A program made the translations under genes and the position numbers. A stretch of DNA of 64,000 nt from Haloplanus sp. XH21 (GTDB lineage Archaea; Halobacteriota; Halobacteria; Halobacteriales; Haloferacaceae): NCBI RefSeq assembly GCF_023276355.1, contig NZ_JALLPL010000001.1, forward strand, positions 1,860,001 to 1,924,000, written 5' to 3'. This document shows, piece after piece, positions 1 to 9,078 of the stretch (its first letter is position 1; every line of letters starts with the position of its first letter). The notes under the pieces are model-generated. The model was not told where the DNA came from and ran no database searches. It saw only the letters and a list, made by a program, of their open reading frames with translations.

Positions 1-1371
1 GAGGAACACGAGGGCAGCCCCCAGATCGAAGTCGAGTCGCTCGCTCGCCTGACCGGCGAGGCGGCCGAAACCGTGGCAGAACGCGTCGACGAGGGCCTGA
101 CCGAGCGCGCGAAGCCCCACGATGTCGAGCCGCTGGTCGAGTGGGACGCCTTCGAGAAACTCCGCCCGGATCTCGAGGCGGTCGCACAGCAACTCCGCCG
201 GACCGTCCTCGAAGGCCGACCGATCCGCGTCCGCCACCACGCCGACGGCGACGGGATGTGCGCCTCCCTCCCCGTCCAGGTGGCGCTCGAACGCTTCATC
301 GAAACGGTCCACGACGACGAGGACGCCCCCCGACACCTCATCAAGCGCCTCCCGAGCAAGGCGCCCTTCTACGAGATGGAAGACGTCACCCGTGACCTCA
401 ACTTCGCGCTCGAAGGCCGCGAGCGCCACGGACAGCAACTCCCCCTCCTGCTCATGCTCGACAACGGGAGCACGGAGGAGGACGTCCCCGCCTACGAGAA
501 CCTGGCTCACTACGACGTTCCCATTCTCGTGGTGGACCACCACCACCCCGACCCGGACGCGGTGAACCCCCTGCTCGACGGGCACGTCAACCCCTATCTC
601 CACGGCGAGGACTACCGCATCACCACCGGGATGATGTGTGTCGAACTCGCGCGCATGATCGACCCCGACATGACCGACGAACTCCAGCACGTTCCCGCCG
701 TGGCGGGGCTCTCGGACCGATCGAAAGCCGAGACGATGGAGGCGTTCATCGAGTTGGCGAACGACGCGGGCTACGACCGCGAGGATCTGTTCCGCATCGG
801 CGAGGCGCTGGATTACGCCGCCCACTGGCTCCGCTACAGCGAGGGTGAAACCATCGTCAGCGACGCGCTCAACGTCGACTGCGACGACGAGCGCCGCCAT
901 CAGGAACTCGTGGACTTCCTCGCCGACCGCGCGGAACGGGACATCGACCGCCAGCTCGCCGCGCTCGACCCACACGTCGAACATGAACGCCTCGACAACG
1001 ACGCCCACCTCTACCGGGTCGACCTCGACGACTTCGCCCACCGGTTCACCTATCCCGCGCCCGGGAAGACGACCGGCAACCTGCACGACCGCAAGGTTCA
1101 GGAAACGGGCGATCCGGTCATCACCATCGGCTATGGCCCCGATTTCGCCGTGCTCCGGTCCGACGGCGTCCGTCTCGACATCCCCGAGATGGTAGCCGAA
1201 CTCGACGAGGAGGTCATTGGCGGCGGCGTCTCGGGTGGCGGCCACCTCGTCGTCGGGTCCATCAAGTTCGTGAAGGGGATGCGAAGCGAGGTCATCGAGA
1301 GCCTGGTCGAGAAAATGTCCGACGCCGAACTCGACGAGGCGCTGTCGAGCGCGACGGCGCTCGACACCTAA
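1..1371 (+). CDS. DHH-family phosphoesterase (RecJ-like), 5'-truncated by window edge
   Basis: The frame is open from base 1, so the gene starts before the window; a GTG at 73 is in frame but is probably internal. The DHH-superfamily hallmarks are visible: HADGDG (about 235-252), a DHHH block (about 535-546) and a C-terminal DHHA1-type GGGH glycine motif (about 1237-1248). These residues bind metal and the phosphodiester substrate in RecJ/NrnA-type nucleases. Haloarchaeal relatives are annotated as RecJ-like single-strand exonucleases with an N-terminal nucleic-acid-binding part, which would lie outside the window. The role in DNA repair or replication is inferred from the family. The gene converges on the PLD-fold gene, overlapping it by 4 bp. 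Confidence 0.85.
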   Translation, partial: EEHEGSPQIEVESLARLTGEAAETVAERVDEGLTERAKPHDVEPLVEWDAFEKLRPDLEAVAQQLRRTVLEGRPIRVRHHADGDGMCASLPVQVALERFIETVHDDEDAPRHLIKRLPSKAPFYEMEDVTRDLNFALEGRERHGQQLPLLLMLDNGSTEEDVPAYENLAHYDVPILVVDHHHPDPDAVNPLLDGHVNPYLHGEDYRITTGMMCVELARMIDPDMTDELQHVPAVAGLSDRSKAETMEAFIELANDAGYDREDLFRIGEALDYAAHWLRYSEGETIVSDALNVDCDDERRHQELVDFLADRAERDIDRQLAALDPHVEHERLDNDAHLYRVDLDDFAHRFTYPAPGKTTGNLHDRKVQETGDPVITIGYGPDFAVLRSDGVRLDIPEMVAELDEEVIGGGVSGGGHLVVGSIKFVKGMRSEVIESLVEKMSDAELDEALSSATALDT

Positions 1372-2978
1372 CGCTCGAAGCGGATCGTTTTGCGGGCGAC
1401 GACGAGGGCGAGCACCAGCGCCGCGAGGGCACCGGCCGCGACGATCCACGTCGTCCGGTCGATCCCCTGCTTCCAGTCCGCCTCGAACACCTCCCGGAAG
1501 TAGGTCGCTAGCCGCTCGCTGCGGACGGCGACGGCCACCTCCCGGTTCTGGGTGGCCGCGTTCGCGTTCCAGTTGAGGCTACCGACGACCACTACGTCGT
1601 CGGCGACGACTCCCTTGGCGTGGATTTTCTCGAAGCGGCCCCGTGGTTCGGCGACCCGCGCCGACAGCGGCAACCCTCGCCGCTCGGCGATGCGGTTCAG
1701 CCAGTCGACGAGGGCGGCGTTCTCCTCGACAGCGTACCAGGCGCCCGAGAGGAGGATCCGAACCTCGGCGCCGCGCTCGGCGGCACGGATCGTCGCGTCG
1801 AGCAACGGCCCGTCGCGCCGCCCGATAGAGGGCTGGATCACGTCGACGCGCTCCGTGGCGCCGTCGATGACGCCGACGAGTGCCGATTCGGCGTTCCCCG
1901 GTGCAGTGAACACCTGGATGTCGGTGGCGGTCGCCGTCATCGGCTCGGTGTTCGAGGGATAGGTCCCGTTCGCTGGCGGAACGGGGTCGAATCGCTTCCC
2001 CCGTCGGAACCGCGTCCAGGGGATCGCGTCCGTCCACCCGGTGTCGATCCGGAACAGGCCCGCGAGGTCGGCGGCGACGGCCGACGAGTCGACGACGACG
2101 CCCCAGCCCCGACTGCTCCTTCCGCCGACGCCCGCGGGCTTCCAGTTCTCGGTCATGACGAGCGCCCGGTCATCGACGACGGCGTATTTCGGATGGTGGA
2201 AATTAAAGCGGGCCCGTGGGCCGCCGATGACCGCTACCTCGACGCCGGCGTTGGCGATCCGGTCGAGTGTGGCCGCGCCCCGGGCCGACCGGCCGCCGAC
2301 GGGGTCGCCGTCGACGAGGACGCGAACCGTAACGCCGCGTCGCTCGGCGGCGATGAGGGCGTCGGCGACGCGTTCGCTGGTGAACGTATAGCCAGCTAGG
2401 AGGATGCGCTCGCGCGCACTGCGGAGCGTCGCCACCGGCGTAGCCGGCGAATCGGGGAGGACGAACCCGGTGACGGTCGCCCGGCCGTGCGTGTGAACGT
2501 CACGAGGGGAGAACCCGACCGGACGCCACTCGGTTCCGGTATCGGCCCGGACGAGTCGCTGTCCCTCCGGAGCGTCGCGGTAGTCGAGCGTATCGACGAC
2601 AGTGCCGTTGCGGCGGAGGCGGAGGCGCTCACCACTGTTCGAGAGCGAGAGGTGAGTCACGCCGACGACCGGCGCGTCGGTGATGTTCCGCGCCGCGGCG
2701 GGATCGTCGCTGACGGCGACGGTCGAGGCGGATCGGTTCGACGGCACGGCGACGACATCCTCGCCGTCGTCGAGCGTCCAGTTGCCCCCGGGAGACGCCC
2801 GTATTACGACGAACTCGCCCGCGTCGCCGTCGGCGACGGGGTTCGGGACGGCAGCGCGGATGGCGGCGTCGGCGCTCGACGTGGCGGCCGGGGCGTCGGC
2901 AGCGGCGACGCCGGCCGGCATCGCCGAAAGGGAGAGGACGAGGACGGCGACGACGGCAAGGTTGTGGACGACGGGCAC
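1368..2978 (-). CDS. Secreted, membrane-anchored phospholipase D-fold protein with lamin-tail domain
   Basis: The predicted order is signal peptide, lamin-tail-like beta domain (about residues 40-140), two phospholipase D half-domains and a C-terminal membrane helix followed by a short basic tail. The HKD motifs appear as HHPKYAVVDD and, better preserved, KIHAKGVVADD followed by GSLNWN. This predicts a cell-surface phosphodiesterase (nuclease or phospholipase). A GTG start at 2978 is chosen because it places the signal peptide at the very N-terminus and lies 28 bp from an A/T box at 3004-3008, fitting a leaderless mRNA. An upstream ATG at 3050 would add 24 residues and overlap the divergent gene. 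The first HKD lacks the clean spacing of the second, so activity may need both halves. Confidence 0.8.
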   Translation of the reverse strand: MPVVHNLAVVAVLVLSLSAMPAGVAAADAPAATSSADAAIRAAVPNPVADGDAGEFVVIRASPGGNWTLDDGEDVVAVPSNRSASTVAVSDDPAAARNITDAPVVGVTHLSLSNSGERLRLRRNGTVVDTLDYRDAPEGQRLVRADTGTEWRPVGFSPRDVHTHGRATVTGFVLPDSPATPVATLRSARERILLAGYTFTSERVADALIAAERRGVTVRVLVDGDPVGGRSARGAATLDRIANAGVEVAVIGGPRARFNFHHPKYAVVDDRALVMTENWKPAGVGGRSSRGWGVVVDSSAVAADLAGLFRIDTGWTDAIPWTRFRRGKRFDPVPPANGTYPSNTEPMTATATDIQVFTAPGNAESALVGVIDGATERVDVIQPSIGRRDGPLLDATIRAAERGAEVRILLSGAWYAVEENAALVDWLNRIAERRGLPLSARVAEPRGRFEKIHAKGVVADDVVVVGSLNWNANAATQNREVAVAVRSERLATYFREVFEADWKQGIDRTTWIVAAGALAALVLALVVARKTIRFER

Positions 2979-3048
2979 GGGGGGTCTGGCCGCGGAATCC
3001 GAGATAAATGTTCGGTGGCTTTTTGTCGTCGACCGCCGCCCATCTGAC

Positions 3049-3291
3049 ATGGTCGCGGTAGGGAACGCGCTCCGACTGCTCGGCTCGGCGCTCGGCGCAC
3101 TCGGCGGCGCACTGGTGTTCGTCGAATTCTTCCAGATGCCGAACTACGTGGAGTACAACGCGGAGTTTCAGGACTACCGGATCGACACCAACCAGACCGA
3201 GGTGCGCGAACACACGTGGATCGGCCGCGTCGGCGGGTTCTGCATCGCGCTCGGCTTCTCGCTGCTGTTCGTCGCGACGCTGGTTGAGTGA
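3049..3291 (+). CDS. Small two-helix membrane protein, unknown function
   Basis: This 80-residue protein has a hydrophobic helix at each end (about residues 5-25 and 60-78) separated by a polar stretch rich in Asn, Tyr and Glu. I do not recognise the family. It is divergent from the PLD-fold gene, and its ATG at 3049 follows a T-rich box at about 3018-3024. That spacing fits leaderless transcription. Gene status rests on the sensible membrane topology and the fit between the two neighbours. Confidence 0.6.
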   Translation: MVAVGNALRLLGSALGALGGALVFVEFFQMPNYVEYNAEFQDYRIDTNQTEVREHTWIGRVGGFCIALGFSLLFVATLVE

Positions 3292-3331
3292 TCGGCGAGA
3301 GAGTTATGCCACTGTCGCGTGTCCGTGACGT

Positions 3332-4648
3332 ATGGGCTCGGAACGCTTTCTCTTCGTCTCTGCCGACGCGGCGCTGATCACCGACCTCGCGTGGCAGATC
3401 CACCGCGAGGGCTACGACGTGAAGTACTACATCGAAGCCGAGAGCGATCAGGAGATCGGCGACGGCTTCGTACCCAAGACCGACGATTGGCGCGCGGAAG
3501 TCGACTGGGCCGATGTCATCATTTTCGACGACATCTGGGTCGGCTCCGACATCGGGACTGGCGCGCTCGCTGAGGAACTCCGCGAGGACGGGAAAGCCGT
3601 CGTCGGCGGGACGCCGAACACCGACCAGCTCGAAGAAGACCGTGGCTACGCAATGGACGTTCTCGAAGACCACGGTGTGAATACCGTCGAACACCACGTC
3701 TTCCACGACTTCGGCGCAGGGATCCAACACGTCCAGGAGAACCCTGCTCCGTACGTGATCAAGCCCCTCGGCGAGGTGCAGAACGTCAAGCGCTTGCTCT
3801 ACGTCGGCAACGAGGACGACGGCAGCGACATCGTCGACGTGCTTCGGGCGTACGAGAAGGCGTGGGGGCACCGCATGAAGGGGTTTCAGCTGCAGCGAAA
3901 GGTCGAGGGCGTCGAGGTCGCCGTCTGCGGGTTTTTCGACGGCAATGAGTTCATTGACCAAGTCAATTTTAATTTTGAGCATAAGAAATTATTTCCCGGA
4001 AATATCGGCCCCTCGACCGGCGAGATGGGAACGTCGATGTTCTGGGCGGGCCGGAACAAATTGTTCGAAGAAACCTTCGGCAAACTCGAAGACTGGCTCG
4101 CCAACGAGGGCTACGTCGGAAGCATCGATCTGAACTGCATCGTAAACGAGACCGGGATCTATCCGCTGGAGTTCACCCCGCGGTTCGGATACCCGACGAT
4201 CGCGCTGCAGGAAGAGTCCATCGAGTCATCTACTGGCAAGTTCTTCTTCGATCTCGCTCACGGCAACGACCCCGTGTTAGACGTTCACAACGGCTACCAG
4301 ATCGCCGTTCGAATCGTCCTGCCACCGTTCCCGTTCGACGACGAGAAGACGTACGACGAGAACTCGCGGAACGCGGCGGTGGTGTTCGAGACGGAGAGCC
4401 GCGAAGGCATTCACCTCGAAGACGCGAAGAAGATCGACGGCCAGTGGCGTGTGGCCGGCGACAACGGGATGCCGATCGTCGTGACCGGCAAGGGCGACAC
4501 GATGCACGCCGCCCGTGAGCAGGCGTACGATCGGATCGACGACATCGTGATGCCCAACATGTACTACCGGGACGACATCGGCGAGCGGTGGATCGGCGGT
4601 GACGGCGACCGGCTGCAGGCGTGGGGGTATCTCGGGCCGCAGAGCTAG
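3332..4648 (+). CDS. ATP-grasp ligase, PurD-like (phosphoribosylamine-glycine ligase homologue)
   Basis: The 438-residue protein has the layout of GAR synthetase: an N-terminal Rossmann-like part, a central ATP-grasp fold and a C-terminal PurD-C-like part. ATP-grasp features include PYVIKPLGE and an acidic metal site near GSIDLNCIVNETG followed by PLEFTPRFGYP. It differs from canonical PurD at the N-terminus (MGSERFLFVSAD instead of a GGGGREHA-type loop), so it may be a paralogue with a different amine or acid substrate. The start at 3332 lies 28 bp from an AGTTATG box. A strongly A/T-rich block at 3945-4010 interrupts otherwise GC-rich codons without breaking the frame. Confidence 0.7.
   Translation: MGSERFLFVSADAALITDLAWQIHREGYDVKYYIEAESDQEIGDGFVPKTDDWRAEVDWADVIIFDDIWVGSDIGTGALAEELREDGKAVVGGTPNTDQLEEDRGYAMDVLEDHGVNTVEHHVFHDFGAGIQHVQENPAPYVIKPLGEVQNVKRLLYVGNEDDGSDIVDVLRAYEKAWGHRMKGFQLQRKVEGVEVAVCGFFDGNEFIDQVNFNFEHKKLFPGNIGPSTGEMGTSMFWAGRNKLFEETFGKLEDWLANEGYVGSIDLNCIVNETGIYPLEFTPRFGYPTIALQEESIESSTGKFFFDLAHGNDPVLDVHNGYQIAVRIVLPPFPFDDEKTYDENSRNAAVVFETESREGIHLEDAKKIDGQWRVAGDNGMPIVVTGKGDTMHAAREQAYDRIDDIVMPNMYYRDDIGERWIGGDGDRLQAWGYLGPQS
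3945..4010 (+). other. A/T-rich codon island inside the PurD-like gene
   Basis: For about 65 bp, codons such as AAT, TTT, CAT, AAA and TTA replace the C/G-ending codons used elsewhere, while the reading frame stays intact (protein segment VNFNFEHKKLFPGNIG). GC falls to roughly one third by eye. There are no flanking repeats. Confidence 0.6.
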
Positions 4649-4672
4649 TCGTGTGCGAGCGCCTGCGCGGCG

Positions 4673-6952
4673 TCACCGCTCGGCGTCGACGCCCGTGATC
4701 TCGAATCGCGCGCCGCCGTCGGCGGATTCGGTGACGCTGATCTCCCATCCGTGGGCCTCGACGATCTGTTTGACGATGCTCAGCCCGAACCCCCGCCCGC
4801 TCTCACGAGTCGAGTAGCCGGCGTCGAACACGTGACTGCGTTCGTCTTCGGGGATGCCGGGGCCGTCGTCGGCCACGTAGAAGCCGCCGTCCAGGTCGCC
4901 GACCGTGACGGTCACGTCGTCGCCGCCGTGTTCGACCGCATTCCGAATGAGGTTCTCGAACAGCTGTTTCAGGCGGCTCTCGTCGGCGAACACGGTCCGG
5001 TCCACGTCGACGGTGAGCGTCGCGTCCGCGGTGTCGACGTTCCCCCAGCACGCCTCGATGACGGACGCGAGATCGACAGGGTGGCGGTCGATGGCGGCGT
5101 CGCCCTCCCGGGCCAGCGTGAGGAGGTTCTCGATCAGCGTCCGCATTCGGGTGTGTGCCTGTTCGACGGCGTCGAGATGCTCGTCGCCGCCCGTCTCGCG
5201 GGCCAGTTCGAGTCGTCCCTCGGCCACGTTCAGTGGGTTCCGGAGGTCGTGAGAGATGACGCTGGCGAACTGCTCGAGACGGTCGTTCTGCCGGCTGAGT
5301 TCCCGTTCTCGGTCGCGAAGCCGCGCGGTCTGATCGACCTGTTCCAACGCTGTCGCGATGTTACTGGCCAGGATCTCACCGAGCAGGACCTGTTGCTGGT
5401 CGAACGCGTCGACGGTCGTCGACCCGGCGAGCAAGACCCCGTACTCGCCGATGGGCAAGTAGAGTTCGCTCTGGACCGACGTGTCCGTCCGATATCGGTC
5501 CGGATCGGCGTGGACATCGCCGACTGCGAGCGATTCGCCCCCCTGATAGACGCGCCACGCGATGCTGTCGTCGCCGGTAAACGTCGGCGGCTCGCCGACG
5601 AGTTCGAAGACAGCGTCGGTGGCCGCGACGGGTGCCAGACCCACGTCATCGTCGTACAGGTGGATCGAGTTCGCCTCCAGGTCGAGGATGTCCTTGGCCA
5701 CGTCGACGCCGATCTCGGCGACTTCGTCGGTGGTTTCGGCGGTCAGCAAGCGCTGTGTCGCCCGGTTGAGTGCCTCCAAGCGGCCCTCGTGAGTCACCCG
5801 GTCGGTCACGTCGCGATAGACCCAGAGATGGCCCGCGTCGTCGGGGAGTTCGATCGGTCGGTAGGTTCGCTCGAACGTCCGGCCGTCGGCGAGCGTCAGC
5901 GTCTCGCCGTCGACGGGGTCGCGGTCGGCGATCACCTCGTCGATCCGGTCGACGAACCGGTCCGAGTCGCCGAACTGCTTGCTCGCGACCTCGGCCAACC
6001 GTTCGCAGTCGGATCCGACGAGCTCCGCCGGCGAGCCGGCCAGGTCGAACAGCGCGGTGAGCCGCTGGTTGGCTGCTAGCACGTCACGTGACTCGTCTTC
6101 GGCAAGGACGCCCTCGGGGAGTGCGTCGAACAGCGTCGACAGCAGCGCGTTCGTCCGTTCGAGTTCGCGCTCGTGGCGTTTGCGCTCGCTGATGTCGCGA
6201 ACGACACCCACGACGCCCTCGATTGACCCCGCGACGTCCAGCGGGGTTAGCTGATACTCCAGCACGGCGTGTCCGTGATCGGGGAAGTCCCGCTCGATCT
6301 CGCCGCGGAGTTGCTCGCGCTCTCCGTCGAGCAGTTCCCGATACGGGTCGCCGTCGGCCTCCTCCCGGATGTAGGCGATGAGGTTGCTGCGTTCGCCCTG
6401 GATGGCGTCACGGGTCGTGTCGTACCAGTCGGCAGTGAATTCGTTGACGATTTCGAACCGGCCCTCGGCGTCGTAGATACACGCCGCTTCCTGCATCGAG
6501 TTGACCATGCGTTCGTACTTCCGGAGCGTCCGGTTGCGTTCGGCCAGCGCCTGCCGCGACCGGTAGGATTCGACGGCGTTCGTGATCCGGTTGGCCAACA
6601 CGGCGTACTGGTCGGTACCAGTCTCCTTCTGGAGGTAGTCGGTGACGCCCGCCGAAATCGCGTCGCTCGCGACCTGTTCCGAGCCTTTGCCGGTGAAGAG
6701 GATGAACGGAAGATCCGGGTGCGTCTCGCGCACGTCGCGGAGGAACTCGATGCCGTTCTGTCCGGACATGTCGTGATCCGAGACGATACAGTCGATGTCA
6801 CGGTCGTCCAGAAGGGCCATCCCGTCGTCGGCGTCGGTCGCCGTTTCGACGACGATGCGCTCGTCCGCCCGCTCGAGAAACGTCGCCGCCAGGGTCACGA
6901 AATCCGGATCGTCGTCGACGTGAAGAACGAGGATCTCGCCGGTCATGGTCAT
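4673..6952 (-). CDS. Hybrid sensor histidine kinase: receiver-PAS-PAS-GAF-HisKA-HATPase
   Basis: An N-terminal response-regulator receiver has the DDD pocket (LHVDDDPDF) and a phospho-acceptor Asp in IVSDHDMSGQNG. Two PAS regions follow (about residues 145-270 and 275-390), then a GAF-like region (about 395-530). The kinase core has an H-box SVISHDLRNPLN, an N-box LFENLIRNAVEHGG and a G-box ADDGPGIPEDE. There is no membrane segment, so it senses a cytosolic signal. This receiver-first layout is common in haloarchaea. The ATG at 6946 is as likely as 6952. No cognate regulator is adjacent. The ligand is unknown. Confidence 0.9.
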   Translation of the reverse strand: MTMTGEILVLHVDDDPDFVTLAATFLERADERIVVETATDADDGMALLDDRDIDCIVSDHDMSGQNGIEFLRDVRETHPDLPFILFTGKGSEQVASDAISAGVTDYLQKETGTDQYAVLANRITNAVESYRSRQALAERNRTLRKYERMVNSMQEAACIYDAEGRFEIVNEFTADWYDTTRDAIQGERSNLIAYIREEADGDPYRELLDGEREQLRGEIERDFPDHGHAVLEYQLTPLDVAGSIEGVVGVVRDISERKRHERELERTNALLSTLFDALPEGVLAEDESRDVLAANQRLTALFDLAGSPAELVGSDCERLAEVASKQFGDSDRFVDRIDEVIADRDPVDGETLTLADGRTFERTYRPIELPDDAGHLWVYRDVTDRVTHEGRLEALNRATQRLLTAETTDEVAEIGVDVAKDILDLEANSIHLYDDDVGLAPVAATDAVFELVGEPPTFTGDDSIAWRVYQGGESLAVGDVHADPDRYRTDTSVQSELYLPIGEYGVLLAGSTTVDAFDQQQVLLGEILASNIATALEQVDQTARLRDRERELSRQNDRLEQFASVISHDLRNPLNVAEGRLELARETGGDEHLDAVEQAHTRMRTLIENLLTLAREGDAAIDRHPVDLASVIEACWGNVDTADATLTVDVDRTVFADESRLKQLFENLIRNAVEHGGDDVTVTVGDLDGGFYVADDGPGIPEDERSHVFDAGYSTRESGRGFGLSIVKQIVEAHGWEISVTESADGGARFEITGVDAER

Positions 6953-6990
6953 AGCTAGTGAAGGGTGAGTAAAGAACTACACCACGACGC

Positions 6991-7842
6991 TCACGCCGAG
7001 AGCCGCGCCATCTCCGCGTCGGTGAGATCCAGCGCCGCGCTCGCGACGTTGGCTTCGAGATGGTCGACGCTCGACGTGCCGGGGATGGGGAGGACGACCG
7101 GCGAGCGTTCGAGCAGCCACGCGAGCGCGACCTGTTGGCGAGTGGCGTCGTGGGCGGCGGCGATATCGTCGAGTACCGACGCCTTCGTGCCCAGGTCGCC
7201 ACCTCCGAGCGGGAAGTAGGGAATGAATCCGATGCCCTCGTCTTCACACACCGCGAGCACGTCGTCGTGGGTGCGGTCGGCGACGTTGTACTCGTTCTGG
7301 ACCGTCGCGATGGGCACCACGTCGCGGGCGCGTTCGAGCTGGTCGACGGAGACGTTGCTCACGCCGATATGCTCGACGAGGCCGCGGTCCTGAAGGGCGG
7401 CTAGGGCGGCCATCGACTCCTCGATCGGTACGTCGGGGTCGGGAGCGTGGTACTGATAGAGGTCGATCGTCTCCACGCCGAGTCGGTCGCAGCTACAGAG
7501 CGCGGCGTTCGTGAGGTAGTCGGGGTCGCCGTGGCGGAGCCAGTCGCCGTCGGGCGACCGCAGGAGGCCGCCCTTGGTGGCTACGACGGCGTCGGCCGCC
7601 GCGGGCGTGATCGTCTCGCGGAGCAGGCGCTCGCTCGTTCCCGGGCCGTACGAGTCCGCGGTGTCGACGAAATCGACACCGAGTTCGAGTGCGCGCTCGA
7701 GGACACGGCGCGCTTCGGCGAGGTCGGCCGGTTCGCCGAGGACATCCGGCCCAGTGATGCGCATCGCGCCGAGGCCGAGCCGGTGGACGGTCAGGTCGCC
7801 GCCGATGTCGAAGGTGTCGCACGTCTCGTCGAGCGGTTGCAT
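6991..7842 (-). CDS. Aldo/keto reductase
   Basis: This is a TIM-barrel NADP(H)-dependent oxidoreductase. The catalytic tetrad region is recognisable: DTADSYGPGTSE (Asp and Tyr), VVATKGG (Lys) and LYQYHAPD (His). The C-terminal cofactor-binding part contains LPIPGTSS. I start it at ATG 7842 (283 residues), not at 7887, because 7842 lies 28 bp from a TATAACT box at 7866-7872 and the extra 15 residues look non-coding. It is downstream of the membrane histidine kinase in the same direction, with its own promoter inside the 41-bp gap. The substrate is unknown. Confidence 0.85.
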   Translation of the reverse strand: MQPLDETCDTFDIGGDLTVHRLGLGAMRITGPDVLGEPADLAEARRVLERALELGVDFVDTADSYGPGTSERLLRETITPAAADAVVATKGGLLRSPDGDWLRHGDPDYLTNAALCSCDRLGVETIDLYQYHAPDPDVPIEESMAALAALQDRGLVEHIGVSNVSVDQLERARDVVPIATVQNEYNVADRTHDDVLAVCEDEGIGFIPYFPLGGGDLGTKASVLDDIAAAHDATRQQVALAWLLERSPVVLPIPGTSSVDHLEANVASAALDLTDAEMARLSA

Positions 7843-7883
7843 ACGGGACCGGTCGAGAGCCAGACAGTTATAGCCAGTCCCGG

Positions 7884-8969
7884 TCACTCGCTCGGTGGCC
7901 GTTTCCCCGGCGGCGGCCGGCGGAATCGGACGACGACATCGGTCCCACGGGGGTCGTTGTCGCGCGCCTCGATGTCGCCGCCGTAGTGGTTCATGAGCGT
8001 CTTGACGAGCGCGATGCCGCGGCCCTCACCGGATTCGATGGGCGAGTCGAAGAGGCGGCGTTTCATCGGCTCACGGACTCCGGGGCCGTCGTCCGCGATG
8101 TGGACCGACACCCAGCGCGTGGTGGACTCGATCCACATCGACACCGTCGGCGACGCCGCGTCGTTGTGTTCGACCGCGTTCTGCAGGAGGTTCGCGAAGA
8201 CGGCGGCGACGGCGTCGGTCGCCATGACGTACACGTCGGCCGAAACGTCGACATCGAACGTGGCGTCCTCGTGTCGCTCGCGGGCGGCCGCGACTTCGCG
8301 GAGGATGATGGGCGAGATGTCGGTCGGCGTCGGCGAGTGGTCGCCCGAGAAGACATCGGCCAGCGGTTTCACGTCACCGATGAGCGAGGCGATGGTGTCG
8401 GTGCGGCGCTGTATCGGCTCGAGATACTGTTCGTTGCCCTGGGTCCGCTCGGCGAGGAGCGAGGCGTACCCCTGGATGACCTGCGTCGCGTTCAACACGT
8501 TGTGCCGGAGGTGGCTGTTCAGAAAGACCAGCGCGTCGCGGCGGCGGTCGGCCTCGCGAGCGGAGCGGTTCGCACGGATGGAGTTGATGCCGGCCACGCC
8601 GCCGCCGACGCCGCCACCTGCGGCCATGACGAGGACGACGAGAGCGGCGTCGCCGACGGCGTGACCCTCGCCGACGCGGATGGCGACCGTCACCACCGAC
8701 AGCAGGGCGAAGGCGACGAAGCCGCCGACACACCACCGAACCACGGCCCACGCGTCGTCGGGCCGGAGGTCACGTCCGGCCAGCCAGTAGCTCAGTCCGA
8801 ACAGCCCGGCCGCGAGCGCGAGACAGAGACCGAGGCCGGCCACAGCAAAGACGCCGACGCCGGCGGCGAGCACCTGGGCGACGCCGGCGACGATGACGGC
8901 GGTTCCGAGGAGCGCGAGCAACGCGGGAGCGTGGGGCGCGAGTCGCCGTTCCCACGCCGATACGTCCAT
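7884..8969 (-). CDS. Membrane sensor histidine kinase
   Basis: The N-terminal half has about five hydrophobic helices (residues about 15-140) forming an integral sensor. The kinase domain follows: H-box FLNSHLRHNVLNA, N-box NLLQNAVEH, a G1 box ADDGPGV and a G2-like GEGRGIALVKTL. The variant H-box (HLRHNVLN) is typical of a large haloarchaeal kinase group. The start at 8969 is fixed by a Shine-Dalgarno match 11 nt upstream, where most genes in this window look leaderless. No response regulator is adjacent, so the partner is unknown. Confidence 0.85.
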   Translation of the reverse strand: MDVSAWERRLAPHAPALLALLGTAVIVAGVAQVLAAGVGVFAVAGLGLCLALAAGLFGLSYWLAGRDLRPDDAWAVVRWCVGGFVAFALLSVVTVAIRVGEGHAVGDAALVVLVMAAGGGVGGGVAGINSIRANRSAREADRRRDALVFLNSHLRHNVLNATQVIQGYASLLAERTQGNEQYLEPIQRRTDTIASLIGDVKPLADVFSGDHSPTPTDISPIILREVAAARERHEDATFDVDVSADVYVMATDAVAAVFANLLQNAVEHNDAASPTVSMWIESTTRWVSVHIADDGPGVREPMKRRLFDSPIESGEGRGIALVKTLMNHYGGDIEARDNDPRGTDVVVRFRRPPPGKRPPSE

Positions 8970-8980
8970 ACTACCGCATG

Positions 8981-8991
8981 AATCACCTCCT
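8981..8991 (-). promoter_or_regulatory. Near-perfect Shine-Dalgarno site for the histidine kinase gene
   Basis: The minus-strand sequence AGGAGGTGATT is fully complementary to the conserved 3' end of archaeal 16S rRNA. It lies 11 nt before ATG 8969. A dummy ATG-CGG-TAG mini-ORF sits between them at 8979-8971. It decides the start and marks this as a leadered mRNA. Confidence 0.6.
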
Positions 8992-9078
8992 ACAAAACGG
9001 TTGCCCGAATCGGCCGAGGAGGATGAAAGTCGTGAGGGTTCTGCTGGGTTTACCCGTCTGGACGCCGAACGGCGAGCC

